Assembly: GCA_031292735.1 (NCBI GenBank)
Contig: JARLGP010000264.1
Coordinates: 1 to 64,000 of the forward strand
From: Holophaga sp.
Lineage (GTDB): Bacteria > Acidobacteriota > Holophagae > Holophagales > Holophagaceae
Length of the DNA stretch: 64,000 nucleotides
Reading direction: 5' to 3'
Part shown: positions 53,407 through 62,034 of the stretch, piece after piece
How the letters are laid out: each line of letters opens with the position of its first letter
Numbering within the stretch: the stretch's first letter is position 1
Notes under the pieces: model-generated
Told to the model about the DNA's origin: nothing
What the model saw: the letters and a program-made list of their open reading frames with translations, nothing else
The model's database searches: none
Position numbers and translations under genes: made by a program

Positions 53407-54972
53407 TCAGGCGGGGTGGTCCAGGAACACCAGATCGGGATTCTTCTCCATGGTGGTGCGGCGCTGCCAGTCGTTCTCGAACAGGATAGCCGGATTCCGG
53501 TCGGAATCCTCCACCAGTTCGCCCCAGAACCGGCTGGGCTCGGGCCAGCCGCCCTGCAGCCAGCGCGCCATCTGGAAGTTCCTGGGCTCCATGATGACCG
53601 GGCAGGCGTATTCGTCCTTGAGCCGGTGCTGGAGCACCTCGAACTGCAGCCGGCCGACCGCGCCGAGGATGGGCAGCGGGGCGCCGCCGGTGGGCCAGAA
53701 CACTTGCACCACGCCCTCTTCGGCGATCTGCTGGACGCCCTTCAGGAAACCCTTGCGCCCGCCGGGATCGGCCAGCCGCACGGCGGAAAACTGCTCCGGG
53801 GAGAATCGCGGCACGGCGCGGAACGCCACCGGGCCGCCCGCGGAAAGCACGTCGCCGATACGGAACAGCCCCGGGTTGATCAGCCCAAGGATGTCCCCGG
53901 GAAAGGCCTCGTCCACGATCAGCCGTTCCCGGCCGAAGAACATGTGCGGGTAGTTCAGCTTGATGGTCTTCTGGCCGCGCACGTGCAGCGCGTCCATGCC
54001 CCGCTGGAAGTGCCCGGAAACGATCCGGGCGAAGGCCACCCGGTCCCGGTGGGCCTTGTTCATGTTGGCCTGGACCTTGAACACGAACGCGGTGAACGGC
54101 GCGTCCACGTCGATCTGGCCGCCGTCGGCCAGCGGCCGGGCATGGGGCGCCGGGGCCATGTCCAGGAACTCCTCCAGGAATTCCGCGACGCCGAAGTTGT
54201 TGATGGCGCTGCCGAAGAACATGGGCGACTGGCGCCCGGCCAGGAACTCCGCCTCGTCGAAGGGCGGCAGCACGTGATCCATGAGGTCGATGTCGTCCTG
54301 CAACTGCTTGAGTTCCTGGGCCGACAGGAGCGCCCGCACCTCCGGATCGTCCAGGGTGCCCTGCCCGGCCACCCGGGCCTTGCGCCCGGCCTTGGTCCGC
54401 TCGAACACCTGGATCTGGCCGGTGGCGCGCACGTAGACGCCCTTGAAATCGGTGCCGGAGCCGATCGGCCAGGTCATGGGCACGGCGTGCAGGCCGAACA
54501 GCTCCTCCACTTCGTCGATCAGTTCCACAGGCTCCCGGCCGGGGCGGTCCAGCTTGTTGACGAAGGTGAAGATGGGCAGGCCCCGCTCGCTGGCCACCCG
54601 GAACAGCTTCTTGGTCTGCTCCTCAACGCCCTTGGCGCAGTCCAGCAGCATCACCACGCTGTCGGCGGCGGTGAGCGCCCGGTAGGTGTCCTCGCTGAAA
54701 TCCTGGTGGCCGGGGGTGTCCAGAAGGTTGAGGATGTGGTCCTGGTATTCGAACTGCATGGCGGCCGAGGTGACCGAGATGCCGCGCTCCTGCTCGATGG
54801 CCATCCAGTCGGACTGGGCATGGCCGGAGCCCTCCCGGCCCTTGACCGATCCGGCCCGGTCGATGGCGCCGCTGTAGAGCAGCAGCTTTTCGGTGAGGGT
54901 GGTCTTGCCCGCGTCGGGGTGGCTGATGATGGCGAAAGTGCGTCGCCGCTGGATTTCTTCGGTCAGGTTCAT
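53407..54972 (-). CDS. prfC: Peptide chain release factor 3
   Basis: A 521-residue translational GTPase (E. coli RF3 529) that removes RF1/RF2 from the ribosome after termination. G1 is SHPDAGKTT, G2 QERGISVTSA, G3 DTPGHQDF, G4 NKLDRPGR; domain II and the RF3-specific C-terminal domain (AVGRLQFEVLQHRLKDEY) follow. The start at 54972 matches the family; an upstream frame extension to 55113 is not coding-like. Confidence 0.95.
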   Translation of the reverse strand: MNLTEEIQRRRTFAIISHPDAGKTTLTEKLLLYSGAIDRAGSVKGREGSGHAQSDWMAIEQERGISVTSAAMQFEYQDHILNLLDTPGHQDFSEDTYRALTAADSVVMLLDCAKGVEEQTKKLFRVASERGLPIFTFVNKLDRPGREPVELIDEVEELFGLHAVPMTWPIGSGTDFKGVYVRATGQIQVFERTKAGRKARVAGQGTLDDPEVRALLSAQELKQLQDDIDLMDHVLPPFDEAEFLAGRQSPMFFGSAINNFGVAEFLEEFLDMAPAPHARPLADGGQIDVDAPFTAFVFKVQANMNKAHRDRVAFARIVSGHFQRGMDALHVRGQKTIKLNYPHMFFGRERLIVDEAFPGDILGLINPGLFRIGDVLSAGGPVAFRAVPRFSPEQFSAVRLADPGGRKGFLKGVQQIAEEGVVQVFWPTGGAPLPILGAVGRLQFEVLQHRLKDEYACPVIMEPRNFQMARWLQGGWPEPSRFWGELVEDSDRNPAILFENDWQRRTTMEKNPDLVFLDHPA

Positions 54973-55315
54973 GGGCTCGTCACAAAAAGGAGAGCGGCCT
55001 CCGGTGCTGGGCGGCGGCCGCTCTACACCATCATAACGGCATTGGCCGGCGGGCGGAATGTCGGACGGAAGGGCCTGGCGGGGTGGCGGCAACCATCGGC
55101 CCGACCGGCGCACCGATCTGTTCGTGATATCGGCAACAGGTGCATTAATGAAACTATTTTATCCATTATTGAATTTCATCCGGTAAAAAATAGTCGGCGC
55201 TCCACGTTGTGCCCCGGGACATGAAGCCTATATATTCTTTGTGCAGCTGCCATCCCATGCGTTGAACTTCGGATTATGGCGCCCCTTTCCGCGCGCCCCA
55301 CCCCAGGAGATTCCC
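54973..55315. other. Divergent intergenic region with AT-rich patches
   Basis: About 340 bp. Within it 55140-55235 is AT-rich and contains ACTATTTT (55153-55160) with its inverse AAAATAGT (55187-55194), and TGAAA/TTTCA inside. This probably holds the promoter and operator of the downstream secreted protein gene. No gene or RNA recognised. Confidence 0.4.
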
Positions 55316-55942
55316 ATGAAACCCCGTATCACGGCCCTGACCATCCTGGGCCTGGGCCTGGCCCTGGCCTCCGGCACCCCCCTGCGCGCCGCGAGCGCGC
55401 CGGGGAGCCCCCTGACGGACCGCTCCCACCAGCTCACCTTCCAGGTCAGCCTCCTCGCCACGGACATCGGCGGCACCACCACCAGCTATCCCATCCCGAA
55501 CGTCACCAGCCTGGTGCTCCGCCGGCAGGTGGCGGCGGCCGACGCCGATTGCGACGATGGCCCGGCCCCGAACACGCTCACCCTGGAAACCCTGGACGGG
55601 GAACTCCAGGCGGATGGCAGCAGCCTCGTCGCCGCCCTCCGCAAGCTCATCCTCGACAACGGTACCGTGACCGCCCAGGTGATCTTCCAGTTTCCCGCCG
55701 CCGCCGGGGTGCCCAACGGCAGCCTGGTCCAGTTGGGGGGCGTGCGCGCCATCCGGAGCAGCCCCGTCGGCCCCGCCAACCAGGACTGGACCAGCCTGAA
55801 GGCCTTCGCCTTGACCCGGATCGAGCTCAGCTTCAGCACCTGCCAGGTCACCCCCGAGTACTGGACCACGGCCACCGACGGCGGCAACGACGGCGGCAAC
55901 GACGGCGGCTCCGCCGCCGCGACCCCGACCGCCAACCCGTAG
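55316..55942 (+). CDS. Secreted hypothetical protein, paralogue of next gene
   Basis: A 208-residue protein with a signal peptide (MKPRITALTILGLGLALASG). The mature part is predicted beta-rich: LTFQVSLLATDIGGTTTSY, then VTSLVLRRQ, TVTAQVIFQFP, and LGGVRAIRSS. The C-terminus has a Gly/Asn/Asp spacer (DGGNDGGNDGG). It shares the order of short motifs with the 56035 product, so the two are probably tandem paralogues. AGGAGA precedes the ATG. Confidence 0.62.
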   Translation: MKPRITALTILGLGLALASGTPLRAASAPGSPLTDRSHQLTFQVSLLATDIGGTTTSYPIPNVTSLVLRRQVAAADADCDDGPAPNTLTLETLDGELQADGSSLVAALRKLILDNGTVTAQVIFQFPAAAGVPNGSLVQLGGVRAIRSSPVGPANQDWTSLKAFALTRIELSFSTCQVTPEYWTTATDGGNDGGNDGGSAAATPTANP

Positions 55943-56034
55943 GCGGCCATGCGGATCCGGCGCCGCGCGCCCCTTTCACCCTTGCCTTTGATCGCGTCCT
56001 TCGCCCTGTTCTTGGGCTTGCCATGGAGCAAACA

Positions 56035-56508
56035 ATGAAAATCCTCGTCCCTTTTCTGGCCATCCTGGCCGCCTGCGGTGTCCCGGGCCTCGCCCAGGCC
56101 GCACCCTACCAGGTCTCCCTCGCCGGCGCCGCCGGCCAGACCTACACCGATGTCCGGGCGGTGACCGGCCTGGACATCAAGGCCCTGTCCAACCAGAACC
56201 CCAATCCCAAGCCGGTGCCGGTGCGCTCGGGTCCGTGCGCCTTCATGCGGGTCTGGGACGGCACGGAGACCCTGGCCGATCTGGTGGTGCCGCAGAACAC
56301 GGCCCTGGCCTCGACCCGGTCCGCCCTGACCGTGACCTTCCGGCTGCAGAACCCTGACGGCAGCCTGGCGCCCGAGGCCGTGGCGCTGGGGGGCGCGAAG
56401 GCCGTGGCCTGGACGCTGTTCGCCGAGAACGGCGCGTTCTCGGCGGAATCCTTCACGTTCAGCTACGCCACCCGGCAGGTGGTCCAGACCCAGACGAAGC
56501 AGCAGTAG
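56035..56508 (+). CDS. Secreted hypothetical protein, paralogue of previous gene
   Basis: A 157-residue protein with signal peptide MKILVPFLAILAACGVPGLAQA. The mature beta-rich part has YQVSLAGAAGQTYTDVRAV, SALTVTFRLQNPDGSLAP, ALGGAKAVAW and a final SFTFSYATRQV, mirroring FQVSLLA.., TVTAQVIFQFP, LGGVRAIR and LTRIELSFSTCQV of the 55316 product. GGAG is 8 bp upstream of the ATG. Function unknown; likely envelope or secreted. Confidence 0.62.
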   Translation: MKILVPFLAILAACGVPGLAQAAPYQVSLAGAAGQTYTDVRAVTGLDIKALSNQNPNPKPVPVRSGPCAFMRVWDGTETLADLVVPQNTALASTRSALTVTFRLQNPDGSLAPEAVALGGAKAVAWTLFAENGAFSAESFTFSYATRQVVQTQTKQQ

Positions 56509-56509
56509 C

Positions 56510-58150
56510 TCAGTACTCGGTGGCGTAGTCCCCGGCCTTCACGTTCCGCCGGAACGGCAGGAAGGCCGGGGCTCCTGATTTCTCGGCGATCCATTCCGCC
56601 ACCCGGATCCCGTCCACCGCCGCCGAGGTGATGCCGCCGGCGAACCCGGCGCCCTCGCCGCAGGGGTAGAGCCCGGGATGGCTCACCGATTCCCCGTTCT
56701 CGGCGCGGATCATCTGCACCGGGCTGCTGGTGCGGCTTTCGATGGCCAGCAGCAGGGCCTGGCGGCTGGAGAACCCGCGCAGCTTGCGGTCGAATTCCGG
56801 GATGGCGGCCAGCAGCTGCTCCTGCACGAAGCCGGGCAGGCAGGTGTGGATGTCGGCCGGCACCGCGAAGGGGCGGAAGCTGGTGGGCGGGAGCTGGCCG
56901 CTGGCCCTGCCCTTCAGGAAGTCCTGGACGCTGGTGGCCGGGGCGCCGTAGCTTTCCCCGGCGGCGCGGAACGCGGCCTGTTCCCATTTGCGCTGGAAGT
57001 ACATGCCGCCCAGCAGGTGCTCCGAACCGAAATCGGCGGTGTTGACCTTGGCCACCAGGCCGGAATTGGCGAACCCGGAATCGCGCCGGGCGTTGCTCAT
57101 GCCGTTCACCACCACCCCGCCCGGCTCCGAGGCGCACTGGATCACCTCGCCGCCCGGGCACATGCAGAAGGAGTAGGCGGCCCGGGCCGGGCCGAGATTG
57201 CACACCAGCTTGTAGTCGGCCGGGGCCAGGCTGGGATGGCCCTGGTGCGGCCCGTACTGGGAGTGGTCGATGAGGTCCTGCGGGTGCTCCACCCGGACCC
57301 CCATGGCGAAGGCCTTCTGGCGCATGGCCACGCCGTGCCGGTGCAGCATCTCCAGGGTGTCCCGGGCGCTGTGCCCGGGGGCCAGCACCAGCGCGTCGCA
57401 GGGGATCTCCTCGCCGGAGTCCAGCACCGCCGCCGCCACCGCCCCGTCCCGGAACCGCAGGTCGGTGAGCTGGGCGCGGAACCGGTACACCGCGCCCCGG
57501 GCTTCGGCCTCCTTGCGGATCAGCACCGAGCACTTGCGGATCACGTCGGTGCCCACGTGCGGCCGGGCCAGGTAGAGCACCTTGGGATGGGCGCCGAACC
57601 GGACGAAGGTCTCCACCACGTAGCGGATGGCCGGGTGGCCGATGCGGGTGGTGAGCTTGCCGTCGCTGAAGGTGCCGGCCCCGCCTTCGCCGAACTGGGC
57701 GTTGGCGGTGGGGTCCAGCACGCCGTCCTGCCACAGGCCGGCCACCGCCCGCACCCGCTCGCTCATGGGCGCGCCGCGCTCCAGCAGCACCGGGCTGATC
57801 CCGTAGTCCAGCAGGCGCAGGGCGCAGAAGGTGCCGGCCGGGCCGCTGCCGACGATCACCACCCGGGGCCGCGCCGGGGCAGCCGGCACCACCCAGGACA
57901 TCGGTTCCGCGGTGGGCTCCAGCCGGGTTCCGGCCGGCAGCGGCAGCCCCTGCATGGGCCGCTCGGTGCGGAAGGCCAGGGCGGCCAGGAAACGGATCGA
58001 GCCCTTGTGCCGGGCATCGAGGCTGAGCCGCTCCGTGCTGGTCTCCAGATACTCCGCGGGGCGCCCGCCCAGCACGCAGGCCAGGATGGCGTCCAGCGGC
58101 TTCCGTTCTTCGCCCAGTTCCAGGGGCAGGTTGGTGATCAGATAGCGCAT
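56510..58150 (-). CDS. FAD-dependent oxidoreductase (COG2509 family)
   Basis: A 546-residue flavoprotein of the large uncharacterised COG2509 group. It has an N-terminal alpha/beta cap (about 1-90), the dinucleotide fold VVIVGSGPAGTFCALRL, then QFGEGGAGTFSDGKLTTR, FCMCPGGEVIQCASEPG and GVVVNGMSNARR, and a C-terminal GLYPCGEGAGFAGGITSAAVDG. The CMCPGG motif is characteristic. Substrate unknown; proposed oxidoreductase or hydrogenase-like maturation roles are unsupported here. GAGGTG precedes the ATG at 58150. It converges with the secreted paralogue by 1 bp. Confidence 0.9.
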   Translation of the reverse strand: MRYLITNLPLELGEERKPLDAILACVLGGRPAEYLETSTERLSLDARHKGSIRFLAALAFRTERPMQGLPLPAGTRLEPTAEPMSWVVPAAPARPRVVIVGSGPAGTFCALRLLDYGISPVLLERGAPMSERVRAVAGLWQDGVLDPTANAQFGEGGAGTFSDGKLTTRIGHPAIRYVVETFVRFGAHPKVLYLARPHVGTDVIRKCSVLIRKEAEARGAVYRFRAQLTDLRFRDGAVAAAVLDSGEEIPCDALVLAPGHSARDTLEMLHRHGVAMRQKAFAMGVRVEHPQDLIDHSQYGPHQGHPSLAPADYKLVCNLGPARAAYSFCMCPGGEVIQCASEPGGVVVNGMSNARRDSGFANSGLVAKVNTADFGSEHLLGGMYFQRKWEQAAFRAAGESYGAPATSVQDFLKGRASGQLPPTSFRPFAVPADIHTCLPGFVQEQLLAAIPEFDRKLRGFSSRQALLLAIESRTSSPVQMIRAENGESVSHPGLYPCGEGAGFAGGITSAAVDGIRVAEWIAEKSGAPAFLPFRRNVKAGDYATEY

Positions 58151-58244
58151 GGGCACCTCGGCGAAGGGATCCACCCGGGATCAAGGCCAGCAGGGGGTGA
58201 TTATGGGTCATAATCAGAATTTCAACCATCATCGCTGAAGGCCC

Positions 58245-59306
58245 ATGACCGAAACCCTCGATCCCTACCGTCTGCTCCGTCCGCTGATCTTCCAAATGGA
58301 ACCGGAAATCGCCCATGGCCTGTGCTTCGCCCTGGGCGGCCTGGCCCAGCGCCTGCCCGGCCTGATATCCCTGCTCCAGGGCGTGGTGGGCAAGCCGGAA
58401 CCGGCCGTCGCCCGGGAGACCTTCGGCCTGCGCTTCTGCTCGCCCATCGGCCTGGCCGCGGGGCTGGACAAGGGGGCCCAGATGCTGCCCCTGTGGAAGG
58501 CGCTGGGCTTCGGCTTCGTGGAGATCGGCACGGTGACCCCCCGGCCGCAGCCCGGCAACCCCAGGCCCAGGCTGTTCCGGCTGCCCGAGGAGGGCCTGAT
58601 CCTCAACCGCATGGGCTTCAATTCCGAAGGCATGGACGTGGTGGCCCGGCGCCTGCGCAACCGGCCCCACGGCCTGGTGGTGGGCGGAAACATCGGCAAG
58701 AACAAGACCACCCCCGAGGAATCGGCCCTGGACGACTACCGCGCCGCCTACCGGGTGCTGGCTCCGCTGGTGGACTACGTGGCCCTGAACATCTCCTCGC
58801 CCAACACCCCCGGGCTGCGCCGGCTGCAGGCGCCCGAGGCGCTCAAGCCGCTGCTGGAGGGCATGCTGGCGCTGCGCAAGGAGCTCGGCCTGGAGCGGCA
58901 GCCGCTGCTGGTGAAGCTGGCGCCCGACCTGCCCTTCCCGGAACTGGACGCCACCCTCGAGGTGCTGGTGGCCAGCGGGGTGGAAGGGGTGATCGCCACC
59001 AACACCACCCTGGACCGCGGCATCGTTTCGGAACTGAACCGGGCCAAGGTGGAGGCCCTGGGCGACGGCGGGCTGTCCGGCCGGGGCCTCAAGATCCGCG
59101 CCCGGAACGTCCAGCTTCGCATCCTCCAGCGGCTGCCGCCCGGCGTCCAGCTGGTGGCCTGCGGCGGCATCGGTTCCGGCGAGGACGCCGCCCGGGCCCT
59201 GCAGGACGGCGCGTCCCTGGTGCAGATCTTCTCTTCGCTGATCTTCGAAGGGCCGCTGCTGGTGCGCCGGATGAACCGGGAGCTGGAGACCCGCGACTAC
59301 TTCTGA
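58245..59306 (+). CDS. pyrD: Dihydroorotate dehydrogenase (quinone), class 2
   Basis: A 353-residue class 2 enzyme of pyrimidine synthesis, at the inner membrane. GLAAGLDKGA, TVTPRPQPGNPRPRLFRL and NRMGFNSEG belong to the class 2 FMN pocket, catalytic Ser is in NISSPNTPGLR, and the N-terminal helical quinone/membrane domain (PLIFQMEPEIAHGLCFALGG) is present. GAAGG precedes the ATG. Its 3' end overlaps the SPFH gene by 10 bp on the opposite strand. Confidence 0.96.
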   Translation: MTETLDPYRLLRPLIFQMEPEIAHGLCFALGGLAQRLPGLISLLQGVVGKPEPAVARETFGLRFCSPIGLAAGLDKGAQMLPLWKALGFGFVEIGTVTPRPQPGNPRPRLFRLPEEGLILNRMGFNSEGMDVVARRLRNRPHGLVVGGNIGKNKTTPEESALDDYRAAYRVLAPLVDYVALNISSPNTPGLRRLQAPEALKPLLEGMLALRKELGLERQPLLVKLAPDLPFPELDATLEVLVASGVEGVIATNTTLDRGIVSELNRAKVEALGDGGLSGRGLKIRARNVQLRILQRLPPGVQLVACGGIGSGEDAARALQDGASLVQIFSSLIFEGPLLVRRMNRELETRDYF

Positions 59307-61351
59307 TCCGGCCTGGGCCGGGCGATCTTGGCCATCAGCTCGTCGCGCAGGGCCTGGGCCGCCGGGTCGCGCCCGGCGCCGGGGGCGACTCCCGCCAGCT
59401 CCCCCACCCGGTCCGACAGCAGCACCCCCAGCAGGTTCTCCACCAGGCTGCCGCCCCCGGCCTGGCCGGTCATCTGGATCTTGGGCACCACGTCCACCTG
59501 GGAGGCCTGGATGGCCTCGGCGAACCGGTTCATCACCTGCTGCACCAGCTGGAACTGCGGGCCGCCGTAGGCGCGCACCTGCTCCTCGATGGCCATGGCC
59601 TGGGCGATGCCCACCCGGGCCGCGCGCTCCGCCTCCGCCCCGGCCATGGCCATGATCCGCTTGGCCTCGCCTTCGCCCATGAGCCGCACCTTCTCCGCCT
59701 CGGCCGAGGCCAGGGTCTGGATCTGCGCGGCCTGCTGCTGGGCCCTGGCGAAGTCCGCCTTGCCGGCGTTGCTCTGCACGTTGATGGAGATTTCCGACTC
59801 GGTGAGCAGGGTCTGCTGCCGGGCCTTGGCCTCGGCCTCGCGCAGCTCCCGCTCCTTGACGGCGGCGCTCTCCTGGCGCGTGTAGGTCTCCACCTGCTCG
59901 TTGGCGATCTGGCGGCTGCGCAGCTGGGTGAGGATCTGCTCGATCTGGCCGCCCACGGCGCCGCTGGTGGGGGTGCCGATCAGCACCTCCTGCAGCTCCA
60001 GGTTGTACTGGACGAACTTCTCCTTCATCTGCACGCCGCTCTGGTCCTGGATGGCCGAACGGTCCTGGATCAGCTGGATCAGGGTGCGGGTCTGGCCGAT
60101 GTTCTTGAAGTAGGCGCTGACCATGGGGTCCAGGGTCTGCTCCACCAGCTTCTTCACGTCGCCGAACCGCTGGATCACCAGCGGCGCCTTGCGGTAGTCG
60201 ATGTGCACCACCACCGACAGCGGCAGGCTGGGCTCGAACGCGTCCTTGGTGATCAGGCTCACCTCGGACAGGTTTTCGTCGAACTTGTGCGAGCCCACTT
60301 CCGACTTGTTCCATTTCAGGATGAAGTTGGTGGTGGGCACCAGCAGCACCTTGCCGGCGTACGTGTTGAACGCGTACTTGCCCGGCAGCAGCGGCTCGGA
60401 CCACACCCCGCGGCTGCCCGGCGCCACCAGCTCGCCGTGCCGGTAGTCGATGCCGCTGAGGTCTTCCCCGGCCGCGCCGGTGTAGGACACCACCACGCCC
60501 ACGTTGCCCACCTCCACCACGGTCTTGGGGATCAGCTCCACGGTGGCGAACAGCCGGTTGATGTAGTAGGTTCCGTCCACCATCACCTGGTACTGCCGGC
60601 CGCGGAAGCCGCCGGCCTTGAGGAACTTGTCCGCGTCCTGGAAGTTGTTGTGGTAGGACAGGGTCTGGCCCATGTCCTGGCCCACCGTGGGCGCGATGAT
60701 CTCGCCCGAAGGCAGCGACGGGCCGTCGTGCACGGTGACGATGCCCACCGCGTCGTCGGTGCCTCGGATGATCACCGGCCGGAAGCCGCCCCTCTCGTTG
60801 ATCACCGCGGCCATCTTGGTGAAGGTGTCCAGCTCGCTCCGGTCCAGCGGCAGGTAGTAGAGCTGGTCCTCGGTGAGCACCACGAACTGGGCCAGGTTGA
60901 TGGCGTAGGTGCCCTCGCGCAACAGCATGCGCTGGGGGCCCTTCTGGCCGCCGGCCTGGAGGAACGCCCGCACGTCCTGGAACCCGCGGGCCACGTCGTT
61001 GCTGGCCAGGGTCTGGGTGGGCGGCAGGTCCTGGCCGTCCCGGGCGAACACGTAGCCGATCTTGCTCTGGGCGATGGTGACCAGGAACACCTTGTGGATC
61101 CGGTACATGAACGGCACGAAGAAATGCCAGCCGCCGCGCAGCACCTCCGGCTGGAACCCGGCCTCGCCGGACAGGGCGATCAGCCCGGATTTCACCGAAC
61201 CCCGGCCGCTGATCAGCTTTTCCACGATGCCCACCCGGTTGTTCGGGATGTAGCGGACGGTCTTGGCCAGAAGGAGGAGCACCAGGGCGACCAGCACCAG
61301 GAGCCCAAGCAGGCTCCAGAACGCGCCGCCGGTGATGGCCTGCAGATCCAT
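59297..61351 (-). CDS. SPFH/flotillin-like membrane protein
   Basis: A 684-residue protein, longer than usual flotillins (about 450-500). An N-terminal transmembrane segment (about 12-30) is followed by SPFH/band 7 sequence in two parts, with internal repetition: QRMLLREGTYAINLAQFVVL and QYQVMVDGTYYINRLFATVEL. The C-terminal half has a long Ala/Glu/Gln-rich coiled coil (QESAAVKERELREAEAKARQ). Such proteins organise membrane microdomains. No NfeD partner is adjacent. Convergent overlap with pyrD. Confidence 0.85.
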   Translation of the reverse strand: MDLQAITGGAFWSLLGLLVLVALVLLLLAKTVRYIPNNRVGIVEKLISGRGSVKSGLIALSGEAGFQPEVLRGGWHFFVPFMYRIHKVFLVTIAQSKIGYVFARDGQDLPPTQTLASNDVARGFQDVRAFLQAGGQKGPQRMLLREGTYAINLAQFVVLTEDQLYYLPLDRSELDTFTKMAAVINERGGFRPVIIRGTDDAVGIVTVHDGPSLPSGEIIAPTVGQDMGQTLSYHNNFQDADKFLKAGGFRGRQYQVMVDGTYYINRLFATVELIPKTVVEVGNVGVVVSYTGAAGEDLSGIDYRHGELVAPGSRGVWSEPLLPGKYAFNTYAGKVLLVPTTNFILKWNKSEVGSHKFDENLSEVSLITKDAFEPSLPLSVVVHIDYRKAPLVIQRFGDVKKLVEQTLDPMVSAYFKNIGQTRTLIQLIQDRSAIQDQSGVQMKEKFVQYNLELQEVLIGTPTSGAVGGQIEQILTQLRSRQIANEQVETYTRQESAAVKERELREAEAKARQQTLLTESEISINVQSNAGKADFARAQQQAAQIQTLASAEAEKVRLMGEGEAKRIMAMAGAEAERAARVGIAQAMAIEEQVRAYGGPQFQLVQQVMNRFAEAIQASQVDVVPKIQMTGQAGGGSLVENLLGVLLSDRVGELAGVAPGAGRDPAAQALRDELMAKIARPRPDQK

Positions 61352-61409
61352 GGGAACCCCCTCGCGAATGATCGCTACGCAGAGTGTATCCGGCCCGGGC
61401 CGGCCCGGC

Positions 61410-61805
61410 TCAGTTGGTCTCGCCGTCCAGGTAGGCCCAGCGCCCTTCCTCCCGCACGAACCTGCTGCGCTCCCAATGCAGCATGCGCTTGCCGTTGATC
61501 AGCAGCTTGGCGTGGAACACCACCACCCCGGTCTCGTCCAGGGGGCCGCCGCCTTCGGTGCTGAGCACCTTGAGCGAGATGCAGCGCACCGCCCGGCAGT
61601 AGCGCCCCAGTTCCTCCACGTCCAGCTTCTCCCGTTCCGCCGCCGCGGTGGTGGCGGCCAGGTAGTCGGCCTTGCCCATGGCGTAGGCGGTGAACCGGCT
61701 GCGCATCAAAATTTCCGCGGTCTCGGGCTGTTTTTTCCCATTCAGGTAGGGTTCGCAGCAGCGATCGTAGGTAAGCTTGGAGGAGCAGGGGCAGGGACTG
61801 GACAT
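61410..61805 (-). CDS. YchJ-family SEC-C protein
   Basis: A 131-residue protein. The N-terminal SEC-C zinc motif is CPCSSKLTYDRCC (residues 5-17), then PETAEILMRSRFTAYAMGKADYL, the YchJ core (NTF2-like fold). The length is near E. coli YchJ (152) but without its second, C-terminal SEC-C motif. Function is not established. It is transcribed in the same direction as the SPFH gene, 58 bp away. Confidence 0.9.
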   Translation of the reverse strand: MSSPCPCSSKLTYDRCCEPYLNGKKQPETAEILMRSRFTAYAMGKADYLAATTAAAEREKLDVEELGRYCRAVRCISLKVLSTEGGGPLDETGVVVFHAKLLINGKRMLHWERSRFVREEGRWAYLDGETN

Positions 61806-62034
61806 GGCGACCTTTCAGATGCGATGAAATCAGATGCAACTTACAGAAAATACACCAGATCCGCAAATATAACGCCATCCATCGGCCGGGCCCGGAACAA
61901 ATATTGACTTTCCCCGGCCAACTGTTAGTCTGGAGCGGAAAAGCCTCAATTTCCTTTTCCTTGGCATTACGTGTCTATAAGGGCCCAAGTCTGGGCCGGA
62001 AGGCTCTTTCAACCTTTTCGCAGGGGGAGTATCC
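61806..62034. other. Divergent intergenic region upstream of hppA
   Basis: TTGACT at 61904-61909 with TTAGTC 15 bp later is a weak promoter candidate for hppA. The 5' leader holds GGCCCA-AGTC-TGGGCC (61982-61997), a 6-bp stem, but nothing I recognise as a riboswitch. Confidence 0.35.
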
